A DNA stretch of 9,364 bases from Nitrososphaerota archaeon (GTDB lineage: Archaea > Thermoproteota > Nitrososphaeria > Nitrososphaerales > Nitrosopumilaceae), in contig JADFLN010000001.1 of the NCBI GenBank assembly GCA_022564385.1, positions 1-9,364 of the forward strand, given 5' to 3'. Shown here piece by piece: positions 1 to 6,331 of the stretch. A program made the position numbers and the translations under genes. The notes under the pieces are model-generated. The model searched no databases and had not been told where the DNA came from. It worked only from the letters and a program-made list of their open reading frames with translations. How positions within the stretch are numbered: position 1 is the first letter of the stretch; every line of letters begins with the position of its first letter.

Positions 1-1
1 A

Positions 2-649
2 TCTAAACCTTATGTAATTCTAAGTGCAGCAACATCAATTGATGGAAAAATTGCTACAAAAATTGGCGATTCAAATTTATCTTCAAAACAAGATAGAGTA
101 AGACTTCATAAACTAAGATCTAAAGTAGATGCAATTCTTGTTGGAAAAAATACAGTTTCACGAGATAATCCTTTGTTAACTGTACGATATACTAAAGGAA
201 AAAATCCAATTAGAATAATTTTAGATTCAAAGGGTACTATATCTAGAAAATCAAAAATACTACAAACAAGTAACAAAATTCCAACAATCATTGTTGTATC
301 AAAAAAAATCAGTAAATCTAACTTTGGTAAACTACGCAAATTTCCTGTGGAAGTAATTGTTACTGGAAAAAATTCTGTAAATTTAAAATTATTACTAAAA
401 AAACTTTTAGATAAAAAAATTAAAACAATTCTTGTTGAAGGTGGAGGAACTATAAACTGGGAATTTATTAAACATAATCTTTTTGATGAATTGATTATTA
501 CAATATCTCCATTTTTAATTGGAGGAAATGATGCTATCTCTTTTGTTCAGGGACCTGGATTTGAAAAAATTTCCAACTCACCTAACCTTCATCTTAAATC
601 AATCAAAAGGCTCAAAAATCATCTTGTTTTGCATTATGTTAAGGTGTAA
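2..649 (+). CDS. arfC: 2,5-diamino-6-ribosylamino-pyrimidinone 5'-phosphate reductase (RibD C-terminal/RIB7 type), 5' partial
   Basis: The gene is open from base 2 to the TAA at 647-649 and runs off the left edge. The visible 215 residues start just inside the usual N-terminus (SKPYVILSAATSIDGKIA, where the family typically has MRPYVxxxxAxSxDGKIA), so only a few codons are missing. It matches the RibD_C reductase fold: SIDGKIA at visible residues 12-18, VGKNTVSRDNPLLTVR around 47-62 (substrate/NADPH loop), and VEGGGTINWEFI around 145-156 followed by FDELIITISPFLIGG. The family makes the NAD(P)H-dependent reduction of the ribosyl side chain to ribityl in riboflavin synthesis, in the cytoplasm. 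There is no deaminase domain in the visible part, and the near-N-terminal start argues for a stand-alone archaeal enzyme rather than a bifunctional RibD. The family call is firm; the exact substrate is inferred from archaeal precedent. Confidence 0.88.
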   Translation, partial: SKPYVILSAATSIDGKIATKIGDSNLSSKQDRVRLHKLRSKVDAILVGKNTVSRDNPLLTVRYTKGKNPIRIILDSKGTISRKSKILQTSNKIPTIIVVSKKISKSNFGKLRKFPVEVIVTGKNSVNLKLLLKKLLDKKIKTILVEGGGTINWEFIKHNLFDELIITISPFLIGGNDAISFVQGPGFEKISNSPNLHLKSIKRLKNHLVLHYVKV

Positions 650-650
650 G

Positions 651-657
651 TTATATA
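651..657 (+). promoter_or_regulatory. TATA box of the Lys-rich SWIB-like gene
   Basis: TTATATA lies directly after the upstream stop codon. Its centre is about 31 nt before the TTG at 685, so transcription would start near 680 and give an mRNA with almost no leader. There is no Shine-Dalgarno sequence before the TTG, which agrees with leaderless initiation. Confidence 0.5.
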
Positions 658-684
658 CCTAATTTAAAATAAAATTACAAGAAA

Positions 685-936
685 TTGGCAGTAAAAAAGA
701 AAGCTACAGCAAAGAAAAAAACTACAAAAAAGATTGCTACAGCAAAGAAAAAAACTACAAAAAAGAAGGTTACTAAATCAAAAACAAAAAAATTACCATT
801 CGGTGGATATGCAATTAATTTTGCAGGTCGTACAGAAACTGTAGAACAAGTTTTTGGAAATAAACCCATTCCACCAAGTGAAATGACCAAAAGAATTTGG
901 AAGTTTGTAAAATCAAATAACCTTGCTAATCGTTAA
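685..936 (+). CDS. Small Lys-rich protein with truncated SWIB-like C-terminus
   Basis: This 83-residue protein starts at TTG. The start is supported by the TATA box about 31 nt upstream and the absence of another start before the Lys-rich run. Residues 1-36 are a very basic tail of Lys, Thr and Ala (two 11-residue repeats ATAKKKTTKKI/K), like a histone H1 or archaeal chromatin-protein tail. Residues about 37-83 resemble the first half of a SWIB/MDM2 domain: VFGNKPIPPSEMTKRIWKFV followed by KSNNLANR matches the SWIB pattern of a Gly, a Pro/Ser turn, then K-x-[IL]-W-x-[FY]-[IV]-K-x-N-x-L. A normal SWIB domain continues about 30 residues further; here a stop follows at once. A role in DNA or chromatin binding is inferred from the charge and the domain family; no function is shown. 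The gene is alone, between the riboflavin reductase and a convergent operon. Confidence 0.75.
   Translation: MAVKKKATAKKKTTKKIATAKKKTTKKKVTKSKTKKLPFGGYAINFAGRTETVEQVFGNKPIPPSEMTKRIWKFVKSNNLANR
703..768 (+). repeat. 33-bp tandem duplication in the Lys-rich tail
   Basis: Two adjacent 33-bp units (703-735 and 736-768) are identical over their first 31 bases and differ only at the last two. Each encodes an 11-residue repeat. Near-perfect DNA identity, beyond what protein similarity needs, suggests a recent duplication by slippage or unequal crossing-over. Confidence 0.85.
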
Positions 937-944
937 ACCAACTT

Positions 945-990
945 GTTAACGAAAAGCCGTTAACTAATTTTATCTTTTAATTATTTCTCT
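945..990 (+). terminator. Hairpin plus T-rich tract after the SWIB-like gene
   Basis: GTTAACG (945-951) and CGTTAAC (958-964) form a perfect 7-bp stem with a 6-nt loop (AAAAGC), starting 8 nt after the stop codon. A T-rich stretch follows to about 990. Archaeal termination mainly needs the T-tract; the stem may assist or stabilise the 3' end. It sits between convergent genes, where a terminator is expected. Confidence 0.5.
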
Positions 991-1026
991 TAAAATAAAT
1001 TAAACAATTCTTAAATTTTTACTTGT

Positions 1027-1032
1027 AAAAAA
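1027..1032 (-). terminator. Oligo-T terminator of the aldehyde dehydrogenase gene
   Basis: Six A on the plus strand read as T6 on the minus strand, 1-7 nt past the stop codon at 1034-1036. Further AT-rich DNA follows. This is a plausible archaeal T-tract terminator, but short T-runs are common in this sequence. Confidence 0.3.
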
Positions 1033-1033
1033 T

Positions 1034-2446
1034 TTATTCTACGTAGTGATGATGTGTAAGATTGTCATAAAATCTAACTGATTTGATGTTTACAAATTCT
1101 AACATTCCATATCTTGATAATTCTCTTCCGTATCCACTATGTTTTATTCCTCCAAATGGAATTCTTGGATCTGAAATTACTACATTGTTAACACTAACAA
1201 TTCCTGATTCAATTTGTCTAGACATTTTATCTGCTTTTGCAAGATCTTTTGTCCAAATACTTGCACCTAAACCAAATTCAACATCATTAGCTAATTTTAT
1301 TACTTCACTTTCATTTTCTACGATTGTAATTGGTGCTACTGGTCCAAATGTTTCTTCCTTCGCAATTCTCATATTTGGTTTAACATTTGTAAGAATTGTT
1401 GGTTTGTAGAAAAATCCTTTACCATCAATCTCAGAACCTCCCAAAAGGATTTCAGCACCTTTCTCTTTTGCATCTTCTACAATTCCTGAAATTGTTACTA
1501 GACCCTCTTTATTTGAAATTGGCCCGATATCTGTTTCCATAGATGTTGGATCTCCAATTTTAAGTTGAGACGCTTTTTTAATAAATAACTCAACGAATTC
1601 TTTTGCAATATTTTTTCCAATAAAAAATCTCTTTGAGGCTATACAACTTTGACCACAATTGATGAATCTACCTTTCACTGCCCCCTCTACTGCTTTTTCA
1701 ATAATTGCATCATCTAATACTATGAAAGGATCACTTCCACCTAATTCTAATACGCATTTTTTTAAATGCCTTGCAGCTCTTTCACCTACCTTTGCTCCTG
1801 CACTAGTACTTCCAGTAAAAGTTACAGCATTGATATCAGAATCAATAAGGTGATTTGCAACATCTACGCTTCCTATCACTGTTTGAAAAATTCCATCTGG
1901 AACACCTGATTCAGTAAACGCTTTTTCAATTTCAATTCCTGATTGTAGTGTTATTCTAGATGGTTTCATTACAATAACATTTCCTCCCATTAAACATGGG
2001 GCTGCAAATCTTAATGCTTGCCAATAAGGAAAATTCCAAGGCATTATAGAACCAATTACTCCTAATGGTTCAAAAGTTAGAAAACTCTTTCTTGCATCTG
2101 TGTTTAATACTTCATCAGCAAGAAAACTGTCACCATGATCAGCATAAAATTCTAATGCCCAAGCACATTTTTCAACTTCCCCAATTGATTCTTTAATTGG
2201 TTTACCCATTTCATTTGTTTCAACTTTTGCAAGTTTCATTTTATTTTTCTTTAGATATTCTACTAAATTGTAAATGTAACTTCTACGTTTTTCATAATCT
2301 TTTTTCCATTCTGGATATGCTCTTCTAGCTTTTCCTACTAATTCAAACACTTTATTTTTATCCATTGCAGAAAATGTTGTAATGTCTTCACCAGTAGCTG
2401 GATTTACTGTTGTGATTTGAGTCAAGGATATTTCATCCATTTCCAC
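1034..2446 (-). CDS. NAD(P)-dependent aldehyde dehydrogenase, succinate-semialdehyde dehydrogenase (Sad) type
   Basis: This complete 470-residue ALDH has the usual family length. Catalytic residues are in place: Asn138 in PWNF (oxyanion), Glu234 in LELGG (general base), Cys268 in GQSC (nucleophile). FTGSTSAG at 210-217 and EETFGPV at 364-370 contact the cofactor. The nucleotide loop reads KPSR (161-164), with Arg164 where NAD-preferring ALDHs often have Glu; this may favour NADP (inference). The VLELGGSDPFIVLDDA signature (232-247) and overall shape resemble Sad-type succinate-semialdehyde dehydrogenases. In thaumarchaea that use the 3-hydroxypropionate/4-hydroxybutyrate cycle, such an enzyme could act on succinic or malonic semialdehyde, in the oxidative or CoA-dependent reductive direction; the sequence cannot decide. 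The start is GTG at 2446; an ATG two codons in (2440) is the alternative. It lies 31 bp after tfe. Confidence 0.9.
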   Translation of the reverse strand: MEMDEISLTQITTVNPATGEDITTFSAMDKNKVFELVGKARRAYPEWKKDYEKRRSYIYNLVEYLKKNKMKLAKVETNEMGKPIKESIGEVEKCAWALEFYADHGDSFLADEVLNTDARKSFLTFEPLGVIGSIMPWNFPYWQALRFAAPCLMGGNVIVMKPSRITLQSGIEIEKAFTESGVPDGIFQTVIGSVDVANHLIDSDINAVTFTGSTSAGAKVGERAARHLKKCVLELGGSDPFIVLDDAIIEKAVEGAVKGRFINCGQSCIASKRFFIGKNIAKEFVELFIKKASQLKIGDPTSMETDIGPISNKEGLVTISGIVEDAKEKGAEILLGGSEIDGKGFFYKPTILTNVKPNMRIAKEETFGPVAPITIVENESEVIKLANDVEFGLGASIWTKDLAKADKMSRQIESGIVSVNNVVISDPRIPFGGIKHSGYGRELSRYGMLEFVNIKSVRFYDNLTHHHYVE

Positions 2447-2470
2447 TATATTTAATCTAGTTCCATTTTC

Positions 2471-2480
2471 AGTTTAATTA
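2471..2480 (-). promoter_or_regulatory. Possible TATA box of the aldehyde dehydrogenase gene
   Basis: The minus strand reads TAATTAAACT, centred about 29 nt before the GTG at 2446 and overlapping the end of tfe. It could give a separate leaderless transcript for the dehydrogenase. The match to a TATA box is only fair, and read-through from tfe is equally possible. Confidence 0.3.
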
Positions 2481-2993
2481 GAATATTTGCTGCATATCCT
2501 TTCTCATTTCATCAATTTTCTTTGAATATGCTTTTTTAGATTTATCATTCTTTTTTAGATTTAGAACATTTCCACACGTTGGGCATTTGAACATACCATC
2601 AAGTGCTAACTCAAATGTCACTCTTGGACAATCTTCATTACCACAATGATAAAAGTCTGAAGCATTTTCATAATCTAATCTTTGTTGTAATCTATCTGTA
2701 ATTTTCTTTTTTTGATTCTCAATAAAATGTTCAACTTCATCTCTTCTGGTTCTCCATCTGTAGACAAACCACCCTTTTCTTTCATCTTTTACTCTAATTC
2801 CAGTAATGAGAGATTTTCCAAATAAATCATACAATACTTTTCTTACCATGTTGATTCTAAGACCTGTAGAACTTGCAATTTCTTCGTCAGTTGCATCTTC
2901 AGCTTTTAGTAGTGATCTGGCTACTTTGAGGTATTCATCTCCTCCAATCATTGAAGATATTCTAACAAAAGGATCTTCGTATTTGTCTATCAA
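2478..2993 (-). CDS. tfe: Transcription factor E alpha subunit (TFE-alpha)
   Basis: This is a complete archaeal TFE-alpha of 171 residues, the homologue of the TFIIE-alpha N-terminal half. Residues about 6-90 form the extended winged helix (DEEIASSTGLRINMVRKVLY at 36-55, then the wing with KGWFVYRWR). A charged helix follows at 90-107, then a zinc ribbon with Cys117, Cys122, Cys137 and Cys140 (CGNEDC...CPTC) and a Lys-rich tail. TFE binds the RNA polymerase clamp and TBP-DNA region and helps open the promoter. The start is a TTG at 2993: no ATG or GTG lies between the upstream in-frame stop (3003-3005) and the winged helix. The gene begins 26 nt after trm56 ends, so it is probably co-transcribed with it; pairing of tfe with tRNA and translation genes is common in archaea. 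Confidence 0.93.
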   Translation of the reverse strand: MIDKYEDPFVRISSMIGGDEYLKVARSLLKAEDATDEEIASSTGLRINMVRKVLYDLFGKSLITGIRVKDERKGWFVYRWRTRRDEVEHFIENQKKKITDRLQQRLDYENASDFYHCGNEDCPRVTFELALDGMFKCPTCGNVLNLKKNDKSKKAYSKKIDEMRKDMQQIF

Positions 2994-3019
2994 CCTTGAT
3001 CCCTAAAAATTTTCTACTA

Positions 3020-3553
3020 TTAATCCCTTGTTTCTTTTACTTGCACATTTTTGCCCTTTTTTGTGGGTATTATCTTTCTTATTGCATCGGGAAACACTTT
3101 CTCAAATTGTTTACCTTTTTGAATACGATCCAAAAGTATTGCTAATGCACTAATCTCTGAGTGAGGTTGATTTCCAACTCCTACATTATAATCTGCTAAT
3201 TCATAAATTTCCCTAGGTACTTTTTCAGCACCTACAACAACTAACAGATTTTCTTCTTTACGAAGTTTTTCTTGTACATCATCAATACATTCTCCATACA
3301 TTGTAAGATGCACAATTCGAAAGTTTTCCTCCTTTTTCTTTTTTATAATGGATTTCCATTTATCAATAAACTCAACCACAAAATTTCCGCCCCACGTTTT
3401 ATTGATCTTTTCTAGAGATTCTTTGATTTCAGGATTAACTTCAGTCATAAAAATTCGCTTTGCCCCAAACGCCCTTGAAACTAGTGCAACATGTGTTGTA
3501 ACTCTATCATCTCTTACAAGACGTTGTCCTATTCTAACTACCTCAATTACCAA
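3020..3553 (-). CDS. trm56: tRNA (cytidine(56)-2'-O)-methyltransferase Trm56
   Basis: This is the archaeal SPOUT-family enzyme that methylates the 2'-OH of C56 in the T-loop of tRNAs using SAM. Counting from the TTG at 3553 it has 177 residues. Signatures are RDDRVTTHVALVSRAFGA (14-31), LTMYGE (83-88), VVGAEKVPREIYELADYNVG (106-125) and VGNQPHSEISALAILLDR (126-143), the last two forming the SAM-binding trefoil knot. An in-frame ATG at 3589 would add 12 residues (MRKMIWKELKKY), but the family usually begins right at the first beta strand (xIxVxRxGxRxxRD). A good Shine-Dalgarno (3562-3571) sits 8 nt before the TTG at 3553, so I prefer that start. It overlaps the hflX stop by 11 bp, which indicates translational coupling. 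Confidence 0.93.
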   Translation of the reverse strand: MVIEVVRIGQRLVRDDRVTTHVALVSRAFGAKRIFMTEVNPEIKESLEKINKTWGGNFVVEFIDKWKSIIKKKKEENFRIVHLTMYGECIDDVQEKLRKEENLLVVVGAEKVPREIYELADYNVGVGNQPHSEISALAILLDRIQKGKQFEKVFPDAIRKIIPTKKGKNVQVKETRD

Positions 3554-4664
3554 ATATTTTTTCAGCTCCTTCCAAATCATTTTTCTCAAATTTAGGTGAG
3601 TTCTGACTTTTCATAATATCTCTGATTAATTCTTTAAGTTGGTCAATATTTTTTCCTGTTTTTGCAGAAACTGAAATCCATTTTTTATTTTCAGTTAAGT
3701 TAAGTATATCGACTCTATGTTCAATATCTTCACTTTTCAACAAATCCACCTTGTTTAATACATAGATCATGCTGTCTTTTTCAATTTCTAACTCACTTAA
3801 CGTTTTCATGCAACTTGAAAATTTCTTTCTTAACTCAACTAATGAATTGCTAATGTCAATTACAACAATTATGATATCTGTGTGTTTTAATTCTTCTAAT
3901 GTTGATTTGAATGCATCTATCATATATGCAGGTAATTTACTGATAAAACCAACTGTATCTGAGATTAAAAATGGTTCTTGATCAATTGTTATCCTTCGTA
4001 TAGTTGTTGAAAGTGTTGTAAACAGTTCTTCACTTTCAGCTTTTGTTTCTCCTGTCATTTTGTTAAACAATGTTGTTTTCCCTGATGAAGTATATCCTGC
4101 TAGTGAAATTATCTTGAATCCCATTCTCTTCCTTCCTTGTCTATGAAGCTCTCTTTGTTTTCCAGCCTTTTTTAATTTAGTTCTGACTGTCTGCATTCTG
4201 TGTTTGATATCATTATAGTAAACATCAACCTCAAATTTTCCTATCCCCATAAATCCTGGTTGCTCTCCCATGGTTGAAAGACGAACTTTTTCTTTCGCTC
4301 TGGACTTCTCATATCTTAATTGTGCTAATTTTACTTGTAATTTTGATTCTGCACTTGATGCTCTACTTTCAAAAATTTCAAGAATTAACGCTTCTCTATC
4401 TAAAATTTCTCTATGTAAACTAGACGCAAGATTATAGTTCTGGCTTGGTTTTAAAATTTCATCAAATATAATTACATCTGGTCTGAGTTTTTCTGATAAT
4501 TCTTCTAGTTTTTCTAAAACTCCACCACTAATTCCATATTTTCGTTTATCTAGAACTTTTGGTGTAAGTGTATGAACTATGTGATATCCTGCGGAATCAC
4601 ACAATCCTTTGGCCTCAGTAATTATATCCTCTTTATCGTATGTGATTAAAATTGCCGACTTCAT
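3543..4664 (-). CDS. hflX: HflX-family GTPase
   Basis: This 373-residue protein has an HflX N-terminal domain, a coiled-coil linker and a G domain. LEIFESRASSAESKLQVKLA (95-114) is the HflX signature, followed by QLRYEKSRAKEKV. G-domain motifs are G1 GYTSSGKT (190-197), G3 DTVGF (236-240), G4 NKVD (304-307) and G5 SAK (333-335). HflX proteins bind the 50S subunit and, in bacteria, split stalled or stress-inactivated 70S ribosomes; an archaeal role in ribosome recycling or assembly is inferred. The conserved Gly-Pro-Gly-Glu segment of bacterial HflX is diverged (GEQPGFMGIGKFEVD at 133-147), as is usual in archaeal members. The ATG at 4664 is the first start and lies about 23 nt from a TATA-like box. 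It is the first gene of the hflX-trm56-tfe set. Confidence 0.92.
   Translation of the reverse strand: MKSAILITYDKEDIITEAKGLCDSAGYHIVHTLTPKVLDKRKYGISGGVLEKLEELSEKLRPDVIIFDEILKPSQNYNLASSLHREILDREALILEIFESRASSAESKLQVKLAQLRYEKSRAKEKVRLSTMGEQPGFMGIGKFEVDVYYNDIKHRMQTVRTKLKKAGKQRELHRQGRKRMGFKIISLAGYTSSGKTTLFNKMTGETKAESEELFTTLSTTIRRITIDQEPFLISDTVGFISKLPAYMIDAFKSTLEELKHTDIIIVVIDISNSLVELRKKFSSCMKTLSELEIEKDSMIYVLNKVDLLKSEDIEHRVDILNLTENKKWISVSAKTGKNIDQLKELIRDIMKSQNSPKFEKNDLEGAEKIFGN
3562..3571 (-). promoter_or_regulatory. Ribosome binding site that decides the trm56 start
   Basis: The minus strand reads AAGGAGCTGA, matching the archaeal anti-Shine-Dalgarno at most positions, 8 nt upstream of the TTG at 3553. 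It lies inside the 3' end of hflX, so an internal gene of an operon would use it. It favours the TTG over the ATG at 3589. Confidence 0.6.
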
Positions 4665-4682
4665 TTTTATTCAATATTTTTA

Positions 4683-4690
4683 GTATAATT
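4683..4690 (-). promoter_or_regulatory. TATA-like box of hflX
   Basis: The minus strand reads AATTATAC, centred about 23 nt before the hflX ATG in the 56-bp gap after the phoU-like gene. This predicts a near-leaderless transcript for the hflX operon. The score is moderate because the whole gap is AT-rich. Confidence 0.4.
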
Positions 4691-4720
4691 CAAGTTAAAG
4701 ATTCTACCTGTTTTGATAAA

Positions 4721-5767
4721 TCATTCAGTTTTTTTTAATGTTTTTTCTATATTCATATTCAGCACAATTTCTGCTATATCACTAGCATATTCAGAAACTC
4801 TTCTAATATTCTCAGTCATTCTTCTAATTCTGTATACTTCCTCTTCATCTGTTAGTGATTTTGAAGCATCTCTAACTTTTTTCTCATATTTGGAAATTTC
4901 ATTTGTTTTTTCAATGGTTTTTTCTGCCTGTGCATAATCTTCTTTGAATAATGCCAAACAAGAATCATCTAAAACTGATAAACAAAATTCATTCATATCT
5001 TGGAGTTTTTCTAAAATCTCTTTCTTGACTGGTTTCTTGAATTCGAGAAGATCTTTTGCAATAAATGCTGCATGATCTCCTGCTCGCTCTATATTTTTTA
5101 CAATTAATCTATATCCGAGGCAAATTCTAGCATTTCTAAAACCCATCTCTTTTAGCATATGTTCATTTTGTATTGCTATCTTTAACTGACGAATAATATA
5201 AAATCCAAATCTATCTACTTCGTCATCAGTATTGATTACTTCTTGAGCTAGTTCTAAATTATTTTCCTTTACTGCTAAAATCGCATCACTAGACATTGAT
5301 TTAGCTAAGTGTATCATTCTTTTGAATGCCCCATCAACTGATAATTCTAGTAAATTGACAAGAACCTGTACTGTAATTCCTCCACTTGAGTCAGAAATAA
5401 TTTCAGAACCCATTAACATTCGTTTAACGGCTTCTTTTACAGTTTTTCTTTGATTGGGACTTAATCTACCATTTTTTGGTTTAACATTAATCGTTTTGAA
5501 TCCCAAAAAATACAGCGAAATTAATTTTCTAACAATAGGAGGCCCCTCTTCCTCAATACCAATCTCTATGGTTGCATCTTCTTTTTTCTGTATCTTGGAT
5601 TCAAATTTTGGTGGATAAAGTTCTAATGTTGATGATCCTTTTCTGATCATTCGAATCTGATCTCCTTTTTTAAGACCCAATTCAATTACCCATGGTTTTG
5701 GTAATGAAACTATGTATGATGATTTTCCTGTAAATTGAATTTTTCTTGTCTCACCTCTTTCTTCCAT
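4721..5767 (-). CDS. AbrB-domain/PhoU-domain phosphate signalling regulator
   Basis: This 348-residue protein has two parts. Residues about 6-53 (TRKIQFTGKSSYIVSLPKPW, then LGLKKGDQIRMIRKG) are a SpoVT/AbrB-type DNA-binding swapped hairpin. Residues about 110-340 are helical and carry two PhoU repeats; the first has the metal-binding motif ERAGDHAAFIAKD (227-239), the second the weaker RRVSEYASDIAEIV (322-335). PhoU proteins regulate phosphate uptake through the Pst transporter and, in bacteria, PhoR. The fused AbrB domain is typical of archaea and suggests that this protein senses phosphate status and binds DNA directly (inference). No pst genes lie within the window. The ATG at 5767 follows a strong TATA box by about 27 nt, so the mRNA is probably leaderless. 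Confidence 0.9.
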   Translation of the reverse strand: MEERGETRKIQFTGKSSYIVSLPKPWVIELGLKKGDQIRMIRKGSSTLELYPPKFESKIQKKEDATIEIGIEEEGPPIVRKLISLYFLGFKTINVKPKNGRLSPNQRKTVKEAVKRMLMGSEIISDSSGGITVQVLVNLLELSVDGAFKRMIHLAKSMSSDAILAVKENNLELAQEVINTDDEVDRFGFYIIRQLKIAIQNEHMLKEMGFRNARICLGYRLIVKNIERAGDHAAFIAKDLLEFKKPVKKEILEKLQDMNEFCLSVLDDSCLALFKEDYAQAEKTIEKTNEISKYEKKVRDASKSLTDEEEVYRIRRMTENIRRVSEYASDIAEIVLNMNIEKTLKKTE

Positions 5768-5790
5768 AATCTAAAGAGAAAAAACTAATC

Positions 5791-5798
5791 TATATAGT
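5791..5798 (-). promoter_or_regulatory. TATA box of the AbrB-PhoU gene
   Basis: The minus strand reads ACTATATA (inside AAACTATATAG), centred about 27 nt before the ATG at 5767, with transcription predicted to begin almost at the start codon. This is one of the best TATA matches in the window. It overlaps the first copy of the 11-bp direct repeat. Confidence 0.6.
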
Positions 5799-5821
5799 TT
5801 AAGATTCATAATATAGTTTAA
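5792..5821. repeat. Exact 11-bp direct repeat in a divergent promoter region
   Basis: ATATAGTTTAA occurs at 5792-5802 and again at 5811-5821, spaced 19 bp start to start. Copy one overlaps the PhoU-gene TATA box; copy two lies midway between the two divergent start codons. It may be a pair of regulator sites or a duplicated TATA element. Confidence 0.6.
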
Positions 5822-5830
5822 CACTGAACT

Positions 5831-5838
5831 AATATTTA
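5831..5838 (+). promoter_or_regulatory. TATA-like box of the PUA-aNAC operon
   Basis: AATATTTA is centred about 24 nt before the ATG at 5858. No Shine-Dalgarno precedes that ATG, which fits a leaderless transcript covering the PUA protein gene and aNAC. Confidence 0.45.
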
Positions 5839-5857
5839 GAAAAGTTCACCAAAGTAT

Positions 5858-6331
5858 ATGGATCAAATTTTAAAGCTACAGTATACGCTTGATGCCTTAT
5901 TTGGAAATGGTGTATCCAAATATCTACCTAAAGATGTTGAAATGACTTTTTCACGAAAAACTGGAAGAATAAGAACTGTTTCACATAAAGGAAAATTATT
6001 ATGTACTTTGAGAATTGATGGTGGTTTAGCAATTAGTCCTTATTTCGCTCAAATTTTACTAAAAAGTAAAACATTCAAAGAAAATTGTGTTGAGATAAAT
6101 AAAGATGCTGCTCCATTTGTTAAGGACGGAAGATCTGTATTTTGTAAGCATGTAGTATGGTGTGGAAAAAAAGTACGTATCTCTGCTGATACTCCAGTAT
6201 TATTCAAAAATAAAGTCATTGCAGTTGGTAAGGCTGTTCTATCATGTGAGATGATTTTAGATTTTGATAGGGGTGTAGCAATTAAGGTTAGAGATAGTTT
6301 AAAAAGTCGTAAAGAGAAAATAGAATTATGA
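5858..6331 (+). CDS. Stand-alone PUA-domain RNA-binding protein, archaeosine transglycosylase C-terminal type
   Basis: This 157-residue protein looks like the C-terminal RNA-binding half of archaeosine tRNA-guanine transglycosylase (ArcTGT) without the catalytic barrel. Residues 9-58 (YTLDALFGNGVSKYL, then FSRKTGRIRTVSHKGKLLCT) match the ArcTGT C1 domain pattern with its SRKTGRIR motif. Residues about 76-146 are a PUA domain: VEINKDAAPFVKDGRSVFCK (78-97) and AVGKAVLSCEMILDFDRGVA (122-141), nearly identical in pattern to the ArcTGT PUA end. In ArcTGT this part grips the tRNA acceptor stem and helps expose G15. The protein could be the separate subunit of a split transglycosylase, or a distinct RNA-binding factor; the ATGA overlap with aNAC hints at a translation-linked role. 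Five residues follow RDSLKSRKE-rich basic tail to the stop. The family call is firm, the function open. Confidence 0.85.
   Translation: MDQILKLQYTLDALFGNGVSKYLPKDVEMTFSRKTGRIRTVSHKGKLLCTLRIDGGLAISPYFAQILLKSKTFKENCVEINKDAAPFVKDGRSVFCKHVVWCGKKVRISADTPVLFKNKVIAVGKAVLSCEMILDFDRGVAIKVRDSLKSRKEKIEL

Noticed and set aside
675..890. Minus-strand open frame rich in Phe and Val opposite the Lys-rich gene
   Set aside because: It is the mirror of AAA/AAG-rich codons, has no promoter or domain, and the plus frame has a SWIB-like end and a TATA box.
1083..1409. Plus-strand open frame inside the aldehyde dehydrogenase gene
   Set aside because: The minus strand encodes a full ALDH with all catalytic motifs here; the plus frame shows no family resemblance.
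3587..3589. ATG start for trm56, giving 12 more residues
   Set aside because: The extra residues are not part of the family's N-terminus, would enlarge the overlap with hflX, and the Shine-Dalgarno is placed for the TTG at 3553.
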